Assembly (NCBI GenBank): GCA_958450325.1
Contig: OY288246.1
Coordinates: 38,620,544-38,684,543, forward strand
Direction: 5' to 3'
Source of the DNA: Agrostemma githago
Taxonomy: Eukaryota; Streptophyta; Magnoliopsida; Caryophyllales; Caryophyllaceae
DNA length: 64,000 nucleotides
This document shows positions 20,573 to 32,223 of the stretch, in pieces. Below the pieces are notes generated by a model. The model did no database searches. It was given only the letters and a program-made list of their open reading frames with translations, and was not told where the DNA came from. The translations under genes and the position numbers were made by a program. The number at the start of each line of letters is the position of its first letter. Within the stretch, counting starts at the first letter, position 1.

Positions 20573-23056
20573 ATGGCAGGAGTATTGAACTTTGAAGATC
20601 CTACCTTCTTCGAACAGCTAAAGAGGGCGTGGGAGAACTACCAACCCAGAAATTCTCGCTTCCAAGCAAGAAGGGAACCGGTGGACAAGATCAAGGTAAA
20701 TGAACTTCCTGAGTTTAATGGTGGTACTGATCCTGAAGTTTACTTGGAATGGGAAAGAAACATGGAGAAGCTCTTTGACTTCAAGGATTTGGAGGACGAG
20801 GAGAGGTGCAAATACGCCATCCTAAAGCTATGCAAAGGGGCTTCACTTTGGTATGAAGGGCTTAAGGTACAACGCACCAGAAATGGAAAGGGTAAGATTT
20901 CTTCTTGGGAGTCCTTAAAACGTAAACTACGTAAGAGGTATGTTCCAACTACGCACAAGTTATCCTTATACAAAAAGATTGCTAACCTTGTACAAGGAAG
21001 AATGAGTGTTAGTGAGTACATTGAAGAGTTTGAGAGCTTAGTTCTAATGGGGGAAGTAGAAGAAAACGAAGAGATAAAGATGGCTAGGTTCTTACGTGGG
21101 CTAAATCGTAGTATTGCTAATACGGTTGATTTATGTCCATACTCTGATTTTGATACTTTTTGTGGGTTGTGTCTAAAAATTGAGGCACAAGGAAAGGGAA
21201 AACATAAGGGTGAGTCTAGTAAGAGTCATACTTGGCCACGAACGGATGAAGTTAATAAGGTCAATTCTACTAATACTAATCAACCCCTCACTAATAAGAA
21301 TAACCCCGCAGCCCCACCCCAATCTACTCCCAAAACACCCACTGAAACTAGTCTATCCAAAGTACGTTGTTTCAAGTGTCAAGGGTTTGGTCACTACAAA
21401 AACGCTTGTCCCAATAAAAGAGTTGTGACCTTAAGAGAAGTAATCACCATTAGGGATGAGATATGGGAAGAGGAACAACGTATAGGAGCTGTTTTCAATG
21501 TTAATGAGGGAGGGGAAGAAGAAGAAGAAGAAGAAGAAGAAGAAGAAGATTTTGAGGCTTATGAACCCCCGGCTTATGACACACTCTTAGTACTACGTAC
21601 TCTACATGCTAACCCCATTCAACATGACACCGAGCAAAGAGGCCAACTATTCCATACTAACTGTCAAGTTAACGACAAATGGTGTAGTTTAATAATTGAT
21701 GGAGGTAGTTGTACCAACGTTGCCTCAACTGAAATGGTGGACAAACTAGGTCTAGCTACTACTAAACACCCTAACCCTTATGCATTACATTGGTTAAACA
21801 ACGGGAACAAAGTAAGGGTCACTAAACAAGTGAGGGTTGGCTTAACCATGGGTTCCTACGTTGATGAGGTTTTGTGTGATGTTATTCCTATGGATGCTTG
21901 TCACATACTATTAGGCCGTCCTTGGCAGTTTGATAGGGACGTAGTTCACCATGGGAGAAGAAATGAGTATGAATTGAGTGATAAGGGAAGGAAAATTGTA
22001 CTCAAGCCCATGACACCTCAAAACGTTTGTAACATGCTAACCAATCGAGTCGGAAAACCCAACCTCTCAATGTTTGCTAGTAAAAATGTGGGAGTACATG
22101 CTTTAGGAGAGGAGGAGTTAGATGACATCAAGACTACTAAAGAGGAACCAGTTAAGGTTAATAGTGATTGTGAAGGAAAACAATCTGAAGAATGGCTAAA
22201 GAAACTAGGTGTTGTCGTTCCTACTAGGATACCAGCTTGTTTGGCACCTAATAGAGGTCATGGACTTCTAAAGGATGAAGATGGAAAGAACAATGTCATG
22301 GCTAATGCTTTAGCTTGTCACTACATACACTCATCCACCGAAGATGCAAGCACGTTTGGAATGGAGACCTTGAAGGAATATTACTCCACGGAGGCTGATA
22401 TACTCACCAAGTGCAAGGCTGTTACTCTTAACACTTTTGATGAGTTTGTTTTGCAGGACGATCTTCTTCCTAAAGAGAACCATTTTTGTGTCCCAAAACA
22501 TCCTATTTCAGAGTGTATAACTAGAGAAGCTCAAGGAGGAGGACCAGCTGTAGGTTATGACATAACCAGGACCTTAGAGACGTTGAAAGAGCACTTCCTT
22601 TTGCTGAGGACACAAGGGAGTAATCTAAGCATCATGAGCAAATACTTAACAAGTCCTTTCCCAAAGAGTCCCCTCAAACCAGGAGAGTACTTGCCATCCT
22701 CCATAATGACTCACCTCAGTATTTGTTACATAACGGATGAAGCTATCAAGAGAAAGACCAGATTGATGTCCCAAGCAGAAGCTCCATACAAGGGAAACAA
22801 CCATGGTTGCAAGATGAAGTTGCCGGATAGTTATGAAGTTCATACCACGTCCAAAGTGGGACATTTTGCTCTTTATCTTGATGAAGATGGCTTTTCAGAA
22901 TTGAGGTCAATTCCTTTTCAAGGGGGAGGAGATGATCCGAATCAAGGAGCTACCAAAGAGTCCAATAAAGTCACCTTAGCTCCTCATGGGCTTAGTTCAG
23001 CCACACTAGCACCCCTTACCAGCTTAGAAGTGTGCCTACTACAATTAGTGAGCTAG
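20573..23056 (+). CDS. CRM-like Gag-protease-integrase remnant fusion, 827 aa
   Basis: The start ATG at 20573 is 26 bp after the PBS. The gag core (about residues 39-205) contains ELPEFNGGTDPEVYLEWERN and SVSEYIEEFESLVLMGE. A zinc knuckle CFKCQGFGHYKNAC lies near residue 265, followed by a poly-Glu run encoded by a GAA repeat. The protease-like loop LIIDGGSCTNVAST lies near residue 374. Instead of reverse transcriptase, the frame passes to FGMETLKEYYSTEAD and ENHFCVPKHPISECITREAQ, which resembles the region before and within the integrase zinc finger. It ends with the polyprotein C-terminus LRSIPFQGGGDD and about 41 residues encoded by the 3' LTR. The frame is open throughout, so the deletions were in-frame. 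Confidence 0.88.
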   Translation: MAGVLNFEDPTFFEQLKRAWENYQPRNSRFQARREPVDKIKVNELPEFNGGTDPEVYLEWERNMEKLFDFKDLEDEERCKYAILKLCKGASLWYEGLKVQRTRNGKGKISSWESLKRKLRKRYVPTTHKLSLYKKIANLVQGRMSVSEYIEEFESLVLMGEVEENEEIKMARFLRGLNRSIANTVDLCPYSDFDTFCGLCLKIEAQGKGKHKGESSKSHTWPRTDEVNKVNSTNTNQPLTNKNNPAAPPQSTPKTPTETSLSKVRCFKCQGFGHYKNACPNKRVVTLREVITIRDEIWEEEQRIGAVFNVNEGGEEEEEEEEEEEDFEAYEPPAYDTLLVLRTLHANPIQHDTEQRGQLFHTNCQVNDKWCSLIIDGGSCTNVASTEMVDKLGLATTKHPNPYALHWLNNGNKVRVTKQVRVGLTMGSYVDEVLCDVIPMDACHILLGRPWQFDRDVVHHGRRNEYELSDKGRKIVLKPMTPQNVCNMLTNRVGKPNLSMFASKNVGVHALGEEELDDIKTTKEEPVKVNSDCEGKQSEEWLKKLGVVVPTRIPACLAPNRGHGLLKDEDGKNNVMANALACHYIHSSTEDASTFGMETLKEYYSTEADILTKCKAVTLNTFDEFVLQDDLLPKENHFCVPKHPISECITREAQGGGPAVGYDITRTLETLKEHFLLLRTQGSNLSIMSKYLTSPFPKSPLKPGEYLPSSIMTHLSICYITDEAIKRKTRLMSQAEAPYKGNNHGCKMKLPDSYEVHTTSKVGHFALYLDEDGFSELRSIPFQGGGDDPNQGATKESNKVTLAPHGLSSATLAPLTSLEVCLLQLVS
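22919..22932 (+). other. CRM-like polypurine tract
   Basis: AAGGGGGAGGAGA lies immediately before the 3' LTR. It is also part of the coding sequence for the QGGGDD end of the ORF. It primes plus-strand DNA synthesis. Confidence 0.85.
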
Positions 23057-23741
23057 CTCGTGTGTAAGCTGAATAAAGGAGCAAATAATCAAGGTAATAT
23101 GAAGACATTAACTTGGGTTCACACTCATTCAAGCATGGGAAGTGTACTGAAGTTATGAAGGTGTTTGAGGCTGATTGTGTTCACATGGTGTACACGTCTA
23201 AAGGCTCCCTTGTTAGCTTTGTTTGTGGCTCCATGTTCACATAGATGTCGCGCCTCATTACTCCTTGTTAAAGCTTTGTTATTAGCTCCTAGTTTACATG
23301 GCTTTGTTATTAGCTCCTAGTTTACATAGCATTGTTATTAGCTCCTAGTTCACATAAGGTGTAAGCTTTGTTTTTGTCACCCTAACCAGCCGGTTTAAGG
23401 GTCTTGTTGTAGGCTATATATAGCCATCTAGTTGAATGAATAAGGCATCCAATTTTCATATCAAAAAACCTGAGTAAAGCTAAGCTTTCTTTTACGTCCT
23501 TGTTGTTAACAAGACAAAGTCTAGAGTAAGTCGCATTACAAGCTCTAAACTCGCTACTTCAATCACGTGTTTGATTTAGCACCCGCTTTGTTGGAGTATA
23601 GGTCTACTTCACTAAGCATACTATCCTTTGGTTACGTTTTATTCATCCTTACAATCTGTTTTGGTTACTTTGTTTACATACATTTCAGAATACTAATCCA
23701 TCTTCACGTTCTTGTTTCAAAGTTCATATCAACTCACATCA
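22933..23741 (+). repeat. CRM-like 3' LTR
   Basis: 809 bp, same length as the 5' LTR. All eight differences except the G/C change at the TTAAG/TTAAC position are transitions. The last part of the ORF (to 23056) is encoded here. Confidence 0.95.
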
Positions 23742-26700
23742 CCCAGCCATATTACATGACATTAAAGCATAATTACTATTATATCAAACTAGTTCAAAAT
23801 GGAAAAAGTTTAAAACGATATAGTAAAATAATTCAAAACAATTGTCAACCTGCAAGTCAATACCAACCAATAGTAATAACGGCGTTATGGATATAGATCA
23901 GTGCAACAGAATAGACTTTCACTAGGAGAATACTAAAAACTAGCTTCGAGAACTTAGTTCAAACAAATCAAACCTCGATCTCTAACTAGGCTACTCAACC
24001 ATAATAGGACGGCGACTTATCAATGCAAGGTCCTAGCTTAAGTAAATATGCACACCCCTCCTGGAACATCAAGTGTGCCCAGTTCAACCCGACGACGTCT
24101 TACATGCGAGGTACGAGCTTAAGGTCAAAATGAACATACACTCCTGGACAAGAACATGCCCAGTTCAACAACCAATGCATCCCGCTCAGATACACTAGCC
24201 TTATAGTTGATGGCAAAACGTATACTCTAGACTGTATTACTCTACCCGTACACTTCTCTTATTCCATAACTCCAGAACAAAGCCATTATCGAAACTCAAT
24301 GAAAATATAGTTCGTTTTTCAAAAGAGGAAACTTTATGGATATAGAACTTTTCCTAAAATAATAACTTTCCAAAAGTAGGTAATATTATAAATAGAAATA
24401 GATTAAAATAGGAGTTATATAAAATAGTTAATATTAGGCCTCGAGACGTAAACATTATATTTATTATATATATATATATATATATGTATAATTCAAGATT
24501 AAAAGTCAAGTCAAGTCAAAATCATAATTATTTTTAAAAAGGTTGAAGTTTAAGTAATTAAAAGTATTTAAATAACAAATTGACCGATTTTCCAGAATTG
24601 CACTGTCTTACTATAAAATTCGTAATTAAATCATTAAAAATAAAAACAACGTAAGATCAGTGGGGTTGAAAACTTTAGAAACTTAGTAACAACTTTTATT
24701 TCAGGAGAAAATCTAAATTTCAAATAAAACATGAGTTTTTATTCGTAGGTTTACAAACTGTCAGAATTAGACACCTGATCGTATTTCTTTAATAAAACAC
24801 GTTTAAAAATTGATTTTAAATAAAATTCAGTTGGAAACATTATCTAGATTCTTCATAGTTTATGTACGTAAATTACCAATATTAAATAAAAAGTTTAACA
24901 TATGATTCAATTTAGATCATATCACAACTGACAGAATCGCGGATTAACTTGACACCTGTTCATAAACAATTTATTGTGACCAAACCACTTGGACTTAATT
25001 TACGAAATTAAATAGGCATAAGTTAGACCTAAAATAAATAGTAGTATCTTTTCAAAGTTTTCGGAAATAAAGTCTTTAAAATAGAATACTAATTCGCACA
25101 AAAACACTATCAGATTCTGAAACATGATGTAACTTTGTTAAAAATAATAAAACTTTCAATTTGATAGTTCATACTTTAAAATCACGAAAATTATAAAATA
25201 AAATTATTAGGCGTATGTTTTAGTCTCGGCCTTATAATACTTTTTAATAATTAAAAGAACGACTTATTCGCAAATCTCGTAAAAACGATTAAAAACAACA
25301 AAACATGTGAAGATTTACGATTTTAAAGTTTATGTTATTAAAAACGAGACATACGTATATTTTCTAACAAAAATCTAATTTCTATACATGCAACTACAAC
25401 AATAATATCACATAATACCGAGTAACGTGTCAATGTTACCTTAATCGAGATCCGAATCAATTAAATAATCATCTTCGTCAGATCTAGCGTGATAGCCTAC
25501 GAAATAATTAAACATATGGTATTAAAACCACATTATTAGTAAATAATAGAAGGAGAAATGAGATGAAGAACGAATAAGAGTAATTAAATTACCCTTGAGA
25601 TTAGAAAGAATTAGAGACGAATTAGGATCGGATTGCTGATGAACGAAAAGAAGAAAGTTTAATGTGAAATAGAGGAGAAAAGAAGACTTGTGTTGTGAAT
25701 AAAATAGACTAGAATGAATGAGAATATAAAGAGAAATTAGAAAGCTAAAAGATAGGAATAATCGAGTTACAAGGACTCTTAACTCAATTAGGAGACGAGA
25801 TGGTTGAGATGAAAATAACAAGCAACGAATTGATGTGATAAGTTTTCGATTAAAATAAATAGGATAAAAATAATATGTAGTGTTGATAAAAGAAGGTTCG
25901 TAAAATAATATAAACATTTACGAAGAAATCGGATTAAACGCGTTAGAAAATAATTATTTATTTTTTTAAAATAAAATATTTTTGAGCTAGAAACCACCAA
26001 AAATATAATCGAGCATTTTTAGAAAAATAAATAGTTCAAACTCGATTTTAAAACTAATGTTCACAGAAAATATGATTTCTCAAAAATAATTAAACATACT
26101 TGCGACGGAAACAATTAAATAGATTTTTGAATAAAAATAGAATAATTAAAATCCTTTTTACGAAAATAAATAATTTTAGGCTCGAAAATGAAAGAGATCT
26201 CGAAATGGGAAAAATGTAATTGATGAAATATTATAGAGTTATGATATAATCGTAACGAAACAGATAGCAAAGCTAGGAAATTTGCGGGTGTTACACCCGC
26301 TGTTGAAACCCTTGTTTCTGAGCCTGAGAAGGATCCTAAATGGTCTAAGATTGTTGAAAAACAGAAGCAAATGGGTATGAACTTACAGTTTTATGAAGAT
26401 GTTGTTGACTGTGATGAGATTAGCATTGAATTGATTGATTTTGAAGACGAATTAAAAATCTGGGAATTCACTTTAATGTTATTGGCTCTAAGCCTTCATT
26501 GCAGCAAGTTAAGAAGTTTGTTTCTGAAAAATGGGGTAAGATAGCTTCTCCAGTGGTTCAATACTTTAAAAGGGATGGTTCTCTTTTCGTTTTGATTCAA
26601 GAGCAGCCATGGATAGAGTTTTAGGGGGAGGTCCTTGGACTTTAGGAGTGTATACTCTAATTCTTAAAGAATGGACTCCTTCTTTTTCTGAAACTATGGA

Positions 26701-27569
26701 AAAGGTGACCTGTGTCCCTATTTGGGTTCTCTTCCCTGATCTTGACCCTTTCTTATGGTCAGATGTGGTGTTGGGAAAACTAGTATGTAAAATTTGGAAG
26801 CCTCTTTGTGCTGATTGGGCTACCACAGCTAAATCTAAGTTGTCCTTTGCTAGGGTCTTAGTGGAAGCTGATATATCTAAAGAGCTTCCTGAACAGGTGG
26901 TTATTAGCACCCCATATAATGATTTTTCTGTTCAAAAAATTCAGTATGAGTGGATCCCTTTCTATTGTAAGGGATGTGGAAAGTTGGGACATACCATTTC
27001 CACATGTAAGTGGGAAAAGAAGAAAATGGAGGCTGCTCAAAAACTGGAAGGGGTTAATTTGAGGATTCCAGACCCAGTTGAGGTTCCTAAACCCTCAAGT
27101 GGAGCAGCTATCATTTCCCCTAAAGAGCTAGGTGGTACCTCAGAGCCCTTAGAGGAAGGTAAGTACTCAGAGGTGGGGAAAGAGTCCCCTTTACCTGATG
27201 GAAAACTCCCTAATGTGGCTGCTGTAATGCACTCAGAATGCTCTAGAACCTTTTATCAGGATGACACTTTTCAGCCTGTCTCTAAGAAGAATTCCTTTTC
27301 TAAGAAACTTCAGTCTGGCCCTGTGGTGGAACCTATGATCTTACAGAACAAGTTCCAGTTGTTCCATGGGGATGATCCAGATGCTATTGTTAGTGTAGAT
27401 GGACTAGGTGGTACCTCACACCCCTTAGGAATGGATAAGTACACTGAGATGGAGCCTCAAGATGGAAATTCCTCTAGGGTGGATGCTGTAACGCACTCGG
27501 GATGTCCAAAGGGTGAAGCTACTGTCTTGGGTGAAGCAAGCGATAAAGTCCCACCTGATATTCTTCCTC

Positions 27570-30500
27570 ATGAAAGTAGCTTCTTGGAATGTTAGGGGAT
27601 TTAATGATCCTCTTAAACATAGTGAGATTAAAGATTTTCTTTTTTCTAATAAGATAGACTTAATGTCTATTTTGGAAACTAGGGTGAAAAAGAATAAAGC
27701 CAATAAAATTCTTCAAAGATCCTTTAGTTCTTTGGGGTATGTGACCAATTATGAATTCCATTATAATGGTAGAATATGGGTCCTCTTCAATCCTTCTACA
27801 GTCTCTTTTCAGGTGATGAGTAAATCGGATCAGCAAATCACTGGCATGATGCATCACTTTCAGACTAACAAATCTTTCTTTCTGTCTGTGGTTTACGCTC
27901 ATAATGATGCTAATATGAGGTTGTCACTTTGGGATGAGTTACTAAAGATTTCTCAATCTTCTGCTTGGCTTTTGTTTGGTGATTTTAATATTGTTAGGCA
28001 TCCTGATGAAAAATTGGGTGCTAATCCTCCTGCTCTTCAGGATATGTGGGATTTTAATCAATGTATTCTAAGTTGCAAGTTGGATGATCTTCAAAGCTCA
28101 GGATGTCCTCTTACCTGGAATAATAAGCAAGGTCCTTCTTCTAGAGTTTGGTCAAAATTAGACAGAACTCTGGTTAATGCTGAATGCATAAGGCTTTCCC
28201 TTCCTCTTCTGCTGTGTTTTGTGACCCTGGTATTTCTGACCATTCACCCATTTTGGTCAATATTTCTCAGGAAAGCAGAACTAGAAGAAGGTTTAGTTTC
28301 CTAAATACTTGGTTTACTCATTCTGAGTACAATCAAATTGTGATGAAGGCTTGGTCTCAACCTGTTACTGGTTCTCCCATTTTTAAGTTTTTCCAAAAGC
28401 TTAAACTGGTCAAAAAAGGCTCTTACACATCTGCATAAAAAGAATTTTACTGATTTGTCTAGCCAAGTTTCCACTGCTAGAAAGAATTTGTTGGACTGTC
28501 AAAAGAGACTCATTGATAATCCTTTCTCTACTACAGATATTGATAATGAAAAAGGGTTGATGGAAGATTATTGTTCTCTGAAAAAAGCTGAAATTAGTAT
28601 GCTGCAACAACGGGCTAAGATACAACATCTTAAACTTTCTGACTGCTCTAGTAAGTACTTTTACTCAAAAATAACTGAAAGAAAACACCAACAAATGATT
28701 GGGGCTATTACTGACCATAAGGGGGATCTGAATATGGGAAGGGAGGCAATGTCTAGAGCTTTTAATGACTATTATGCTTCTTTGCTAGGGAAGGCTTGTG
28801 TTACTACTGGTTCTTTCCTTATTCAAAATAGGCTATCTGATGATATTGGACAGAGGCTTTCTAACCCTATTCTTATCACTGAAATCAAGGATGCTATTTT
28901 CTCTATGGACTCCAATAGTAGTCCTGGAATGGATGGCTTCTCTGCAGGCTTCTTCAAAGCTTCTTGGAATATTATTGAGCAAGACTTTTGTAATGCTATT
29001 CAGAGTTTCTTCAAAACCAATAAAATGCCTAAACAAGCTAATTCTATAGTGGACTCTCTTATTCCTAAAAAGAAAAATGCTTCTTCTGTGTTGGATTTTA
29101 GACCTATCTCCTGTTGTACAGTTTTCTACAAAACTGTATCAAAAATTTTGTCTAATAGGTTGAAGCTGGTCCTTCCCTCCTTGATAGGGGAGGAGCAAGC
29201 TGCTTTTGTCTCAGGGAGGAATATATTTGATAATACTCTTTTATCCCAAGCTCTAGTTAAGGGTTATGGAAGAAAATACCTCACACCTAGATGCATGATT
29301 AAGGTTGACATTAGAAAAGCCTTTGACTCTTTGCAATGGGATTTCATTGAGAAGATGTTGCTTAATTTTGGTTTCTCTTCAATCTTTGTTAACTGGATCA
29401 TGGGATGTATCACTTCTCCTTGGTATTCTTTTAAGATTAATGAGGAAATTACTGGTTTCTTGCAGGGAAAGAGTGGTATAAGACAGGGTGACCCCTTATC
29501 ACCCTATTTGTTTGTGATGAGTATGGAAATACTCTCTCAATCCCTTAGAACCATATGTTCAAGGAATCAGGTGTCTTTTCATCCTAAATGATGTAAACTT
29601 AGGATTACACACTTATCTTTTGCAGATGACTTAATGATTTTTACCAGGGGAGATGTGCCCTCAGTCACTGCTGTTAAGGATGTTTTAAGTTCCTTTGCTC
29701 AATTATCTGGTCTGAATGCTAACATTGACAAGACTTGCATCTATTATGGAGGTGTTTCACCTAGCATTCAATCTGCTATTTCTACTACTACTGGATTTTC
29801 TGCTGGATCTTTTCCTTTTTGATATTTAGGTATTCCTTTGACTGAATCTAGGATTAAGGTGAGCATGTTTGACTCCCTAATTCTTAAGATACAGCATCAC
29901 ATGCAGCACTGGTCCACTCACTTTCTCTCTTTGGCTGGCAAGGCCCAATTAATCAATTCGGTCATTTTTGGTATTGAGAATTTTTGGTGTTCGAGTGTAC
30001 TGCTTCCTAAAGCTGTAATTAATATGATTAATAGGTTGAGCAAGGATTTCTTCTGGGGCATAGCTGAGGGATCTCACCGCCTAGTCTTCAAGAGATGGAA
30101 TGACATCTGTTATCCTTGGTCTGCATGAGGTTTCAATGTTAAAAATATTGCTGATTGGAATGCTGCTCTCCTATCCAAGTGGTTATGGCAATATTCTATG
30201 CCTAATAGCAACATATGGGTGAAATGGTGTCATGCTTATGTATTGGAAGGAAGTAGTATTTGGAGTATTACTCCTAAAGAATATCATTCTTCTGGTCTCA
30301 AGGGCATTCTGGTGGTGAGGGACAGATTGATACAGATTGCAGGTTCTATTCAATTAGCTCAGGATTGGCTGTCTAATTGTGTTAATGACTCTAAGTTTTC
30401 TGTGTCAAAGGCCTATCAAATTTTCCACAAAAAGGAAAAGATGAGCTGGAGTAGATGTCTGGAATCGAGTGTTCTTATACCAAGTCACAGAGTAACTCTT

Positions 30501-30956
30501 TCTATGGCAATTCAGAATCAGTTAGCCACTACTGATCAGTTTTGCAAGCGTGGGTTCCAGTTGGCCAATAGGTGCAGTTTATGTCTTATGGACCAAGAAG
30601 ATCATTCCCATTTATTTTTTTCCTGTCCTGTCTCAAAACAGATTTGGGATGAGATGAAGAACTGGATGAACATTGATATTAAGCCCTACTCATTAATGTC
30701 CATTGTAAGATGGATGAACTTAAATCAAAAGAAAAAACATTGGAAGATTGCTTGGGTTCAGGCAAGTGTGGCAGCAACGGTTAATGCAATATGGAAGGAG
30801 AGAAACAAACGGATCTTCACAAGTAAAGAGTCATTAATTTTGAATGTAATAGCAAAAATCAAGTTCCATGTAGCTATTGGTTTTTGGAAGGCATCTAACC
30901 CTAAGTATAGTCGAATTCTTGCTCATATAGGTTTTCTCAATGCTTTTGCATGCTAG
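27570..30956 (+). pseudogene. L1-3 ORF2 (APE endonuclease, RT, zf-RVT), broken
   Basis: ORF2 starts MKVASWNVRGFNDPLKHSE at 27570, 26 bp before the ORF1 stop. The endonuclease has SILETRVKK, GRIWVLFNPSTV, WLLFGDFNIVRHPDEK and GISDHSPILV. The RT has SNSSPGMDGFSAGFFKASW, FRPISCCTVFYKT, VDIRKAFDSLQWDF, GIRQGDPLSPYLF and FADDLMIFTRGD. The C-terminus has RCSLCLMDQEDHSHLFFSC and ATVNAIWKERNKRIF. There are two frameshifts (near 28180 and 28430). From 28455 to the end a single frame has three stops (29589, 29820, 30126). Motifs are otherwise well conserved. Confidence 0.92.
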
Positions 30957-31031
30957 TGTGTTAGTTCTTTTGCATTAAAACAATGTAATTTCACTCTTTT
31001 GAATGAAATGATAACTTTTCTTGCAAAAAAA

Positions 31032-31052
31032 AATAATAATAATAATAATAAT
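31032..31052. repeat. Short AAT array, about 7 units
   Basis: Continues from the A-rich tail of L1-3 and ends where RLE-4 begins. Confidence 0.9.
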
Positions 31053-32135
31053 GGTCTAATATTGGGTTTGGAGACTGGCAGCGGCGTCTTTCCACACTAC
31101 CCTTTAATTTCGGAGGGTTGGGTGTGTACAACGTCGGGGATGTCCTGCATTATGCCTTTTTGGCTTCTCGCCTTCAGTCCTCCGAGTTGCAGGCTATGCT
31201 CCTTCGGCCTTCAGCTGTTTCTGTCCCCAGGCCGACCTTTGACGCGGCCTTGGCTCTGTTTAACGAGACCACCGGTTCTGACCTTTCATGTAATCCTAGT
31301 GAGATCGCTGCCCCCAAACTCATGAAGAAATTGGCAGATATATATTTCACGAAGGTTGCTGCTTCCGTAGAATCGGTTTTCTCCTTGACTCGGCGACAGA
31401 TGGCATTGTGGAAGTCTCTGCAGGGTGCTCACATGTCTGACTGGTTGCGCGCTGTACCCATCTCCGGGTTGGGGCAGACCATGAATGGGAGGACCTACCG
31501 CTCTGTTCTTAGCTATCGGTTGGGTGTCCCTTTGTTCCCGGTGCCTAAGCCTTGTTATGCCTGCTCCCGGGTTTTTGTTGGGGACATTTTTGGGGACCAT
31601 GCTGTGTCATGCGCTGGTACCGTTGGTATTAAGCATAGACATAACCTGGTTCTCGACACCCTTTTGGATATCTGATTCCGATCTGGTATTTCGGCTGGTA
31701 AGGAGGTGGATGTCGGTTTGATTGATGGGCATGACAAGCCCCTACGCCCGACGGATTTGCTTCTTTATTCCTGAGATAGGGGGCGTGATGTGTGTGTCGA
31801 TCTGACGGGGTCGTCCCCATTGACTCAGTCTACAATGTCAGATTTCCTGCCTGGTCGTGCGGTCGTTGACGCTGCTCGGCGTAAATGCGCCAAGTACGGA
31901 AATTTATGCCTGCCTTTCTCCTTCTCTTCACTTGGGGAGCTTGATGCAGAGGCTGTGGCGTTGCTCAAGCGGATTCAAAAATTCTACATCGCTCAGGATG
32001 TGGGGGCTCGTGCAGCTGCTATTATTTTCACTAGACTTAGTTTCGCCATTGCTAAGGGTGTGGGTGCCCAGATTGTATCTCGGCTACCCACTAACTTCTT
32101 GTAATTTGTTTCGTTATTAATGCAAGCTCCGGTTT
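31053..32135 (+). mobile_element. RLE-4: 5'-truncated RLE-type LINE
   Basis: It begins after the RT core at the segment reading GFGDWQRRLSTLPFNFGGLG and ends with 3' UTR TTAATGCAAGCTCCGGTTT before an AAT-type array. It closely follows RLE-3 and RLE-5 in order. Confidence 0.9.
31062..32104 (+). pseudogene. RLE-4 C-terminal region (CCHC and PD-(D/E)XK-like)
   Basis: The frame carries IAAPKLMKKLADIYFTKV, the cysteine/histidine cluster CYACSRVF then GDHAVSCAGTVGIKHRHN, LRPTDLLLYS then DRGRDVCVDLTGSSPLTQ, and the end GVGAQIVSRLPTNFL with stop at 32102-32104. Two TGA codons (31673-31675 and about 31772) interrupt an otherwise single frame. The Ala of PAD is Thr here. The block between GLCLPFSF and its equivalent in RLE-5 is shorter by several residues. 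The RT is absent through truncation. Confidence 0.85.
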
Positions 32136-32223
32136 AAAAAAAATAATATTATTAATAATATTAATATTAATAAATAATAATAATATTATTAATAATAATA
32201 ATAATATTAATAATAATAATATT
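32136..32223. repeat. AAT/ATT-type microsatellite
   Basis: Mixed AAT, ATT and TTAATA units, about 88 bp, between RLE-4 and the complete 5' end of L1-4. Confidence 0.93.

Larger units (their letters stand above)
19723..23741 (+). mobile_element. CRM-like non-autonomous Gypsy element, complete, TSD CCCAG
   Basis: Two LTRs of 809 bp (19723-20531 and 22933-23741) differ at eight positions by direct comparison, about 1%, so the insertion is recent. CCCAG precedes the left LTR (19718-19722) and follows the right one (23742-23746). The element contains an initiator-Met PBS, one long ORF and a polypurine tract. At 4.0 kb it lacks reverse transcriptase, RNase H and most of integrase, so it must depend on a helper element. 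Confidence 0.95.
19419..26295 (-). repeat. Solo LTR of a Tekay-like Gypsy element, split by a CRM-like insertion
   Basis: On the minus strand it begins TGTAACACCCGCAAATTTCC at 26295 and ends TATAGGGGATTACA at 19419. It is flanked by CCCGC at 19414-19418 and 26296-26300. Excluding the nested element it is about 2.85 kb. No PBS, gag or pol is present, so it is a solo LTR left by recombination between two LTRs. The TGTAACACCC start and TTACA end resemble the Tekay-like LTR at 57199. The interior (23747-26290) is AT-rich with no gene; an AT dinucleotide run lies at about 24463-24484. Confidence 0.85.
19132..27595 (+). pseudogene. L1-3 ORF1 (AT-hook-like N-terminus, DUF4283-like region, zinc knuckle), interrupted
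   Basis: The reading begins MASVPAKRGPGRPPKKNS, a basic segment resembling an AT-hook. It continues to DKPA at 19418, then after the inserted LTR to ETLVSEPEKDPKWSKIVEKQ. A small deletion near 26479 shifts the frame. The remainder (26609-27595) contains the DUF4283-like part (LGGGPWTLGVYTLILKEWTP, VPIWVLFPDLDPFLWSDVV), the zinc knuckle CKGCGKLGHTISTC (CX2CX4HX4C) and a variable repeat-containing tail with GGTSEPL modules. It ends SSFLEC, overlapping ORF2 by 26 bp. ORF1 proteins coat LINE RNA. The window's other 5'-complete copy (L1-4) confirms the order. Confidence 0.88.
19054..31031 (+). mobile_element. L1-3: near full-length L1 LINE, split by a solo LTR
   Basis: The 5' UTR (19054-19131) matches that of L1-4 and starts just after the microsatellite, so this copy is probably 5'-complete. 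ORF1 starts at 19132. The element is interrupted at 19419-26295 by a solo LTR with target duplication CCCGC, and resumes at 26301 (the second CCCGC copy is 26296-26300). ORF1 then ends at 27595 and ORF2 runs 27570-30956. The 3' end is TTGCAAAAAAAAATAAT. Without the insertion it would be about 5.1 kb. Confidence 0.92.

Noticed and set aside
25522..26000. Minus-strand open frames of 70-131 codons
   Set aside because: Low-complexity AT-rich sequence inside the solo LTR with no recognisable motif.
19414..26304. A Mutator-like transposon with 9-bp duplication ACCCGCTGT instead of a solo LTR
   Set aside because: The ends also read TG...CA with a 5-bp CCCGC duplication and start TGTAACACCC like the LTR at 57199; this needs fewer assumptions than weak terminal inverted repeats.
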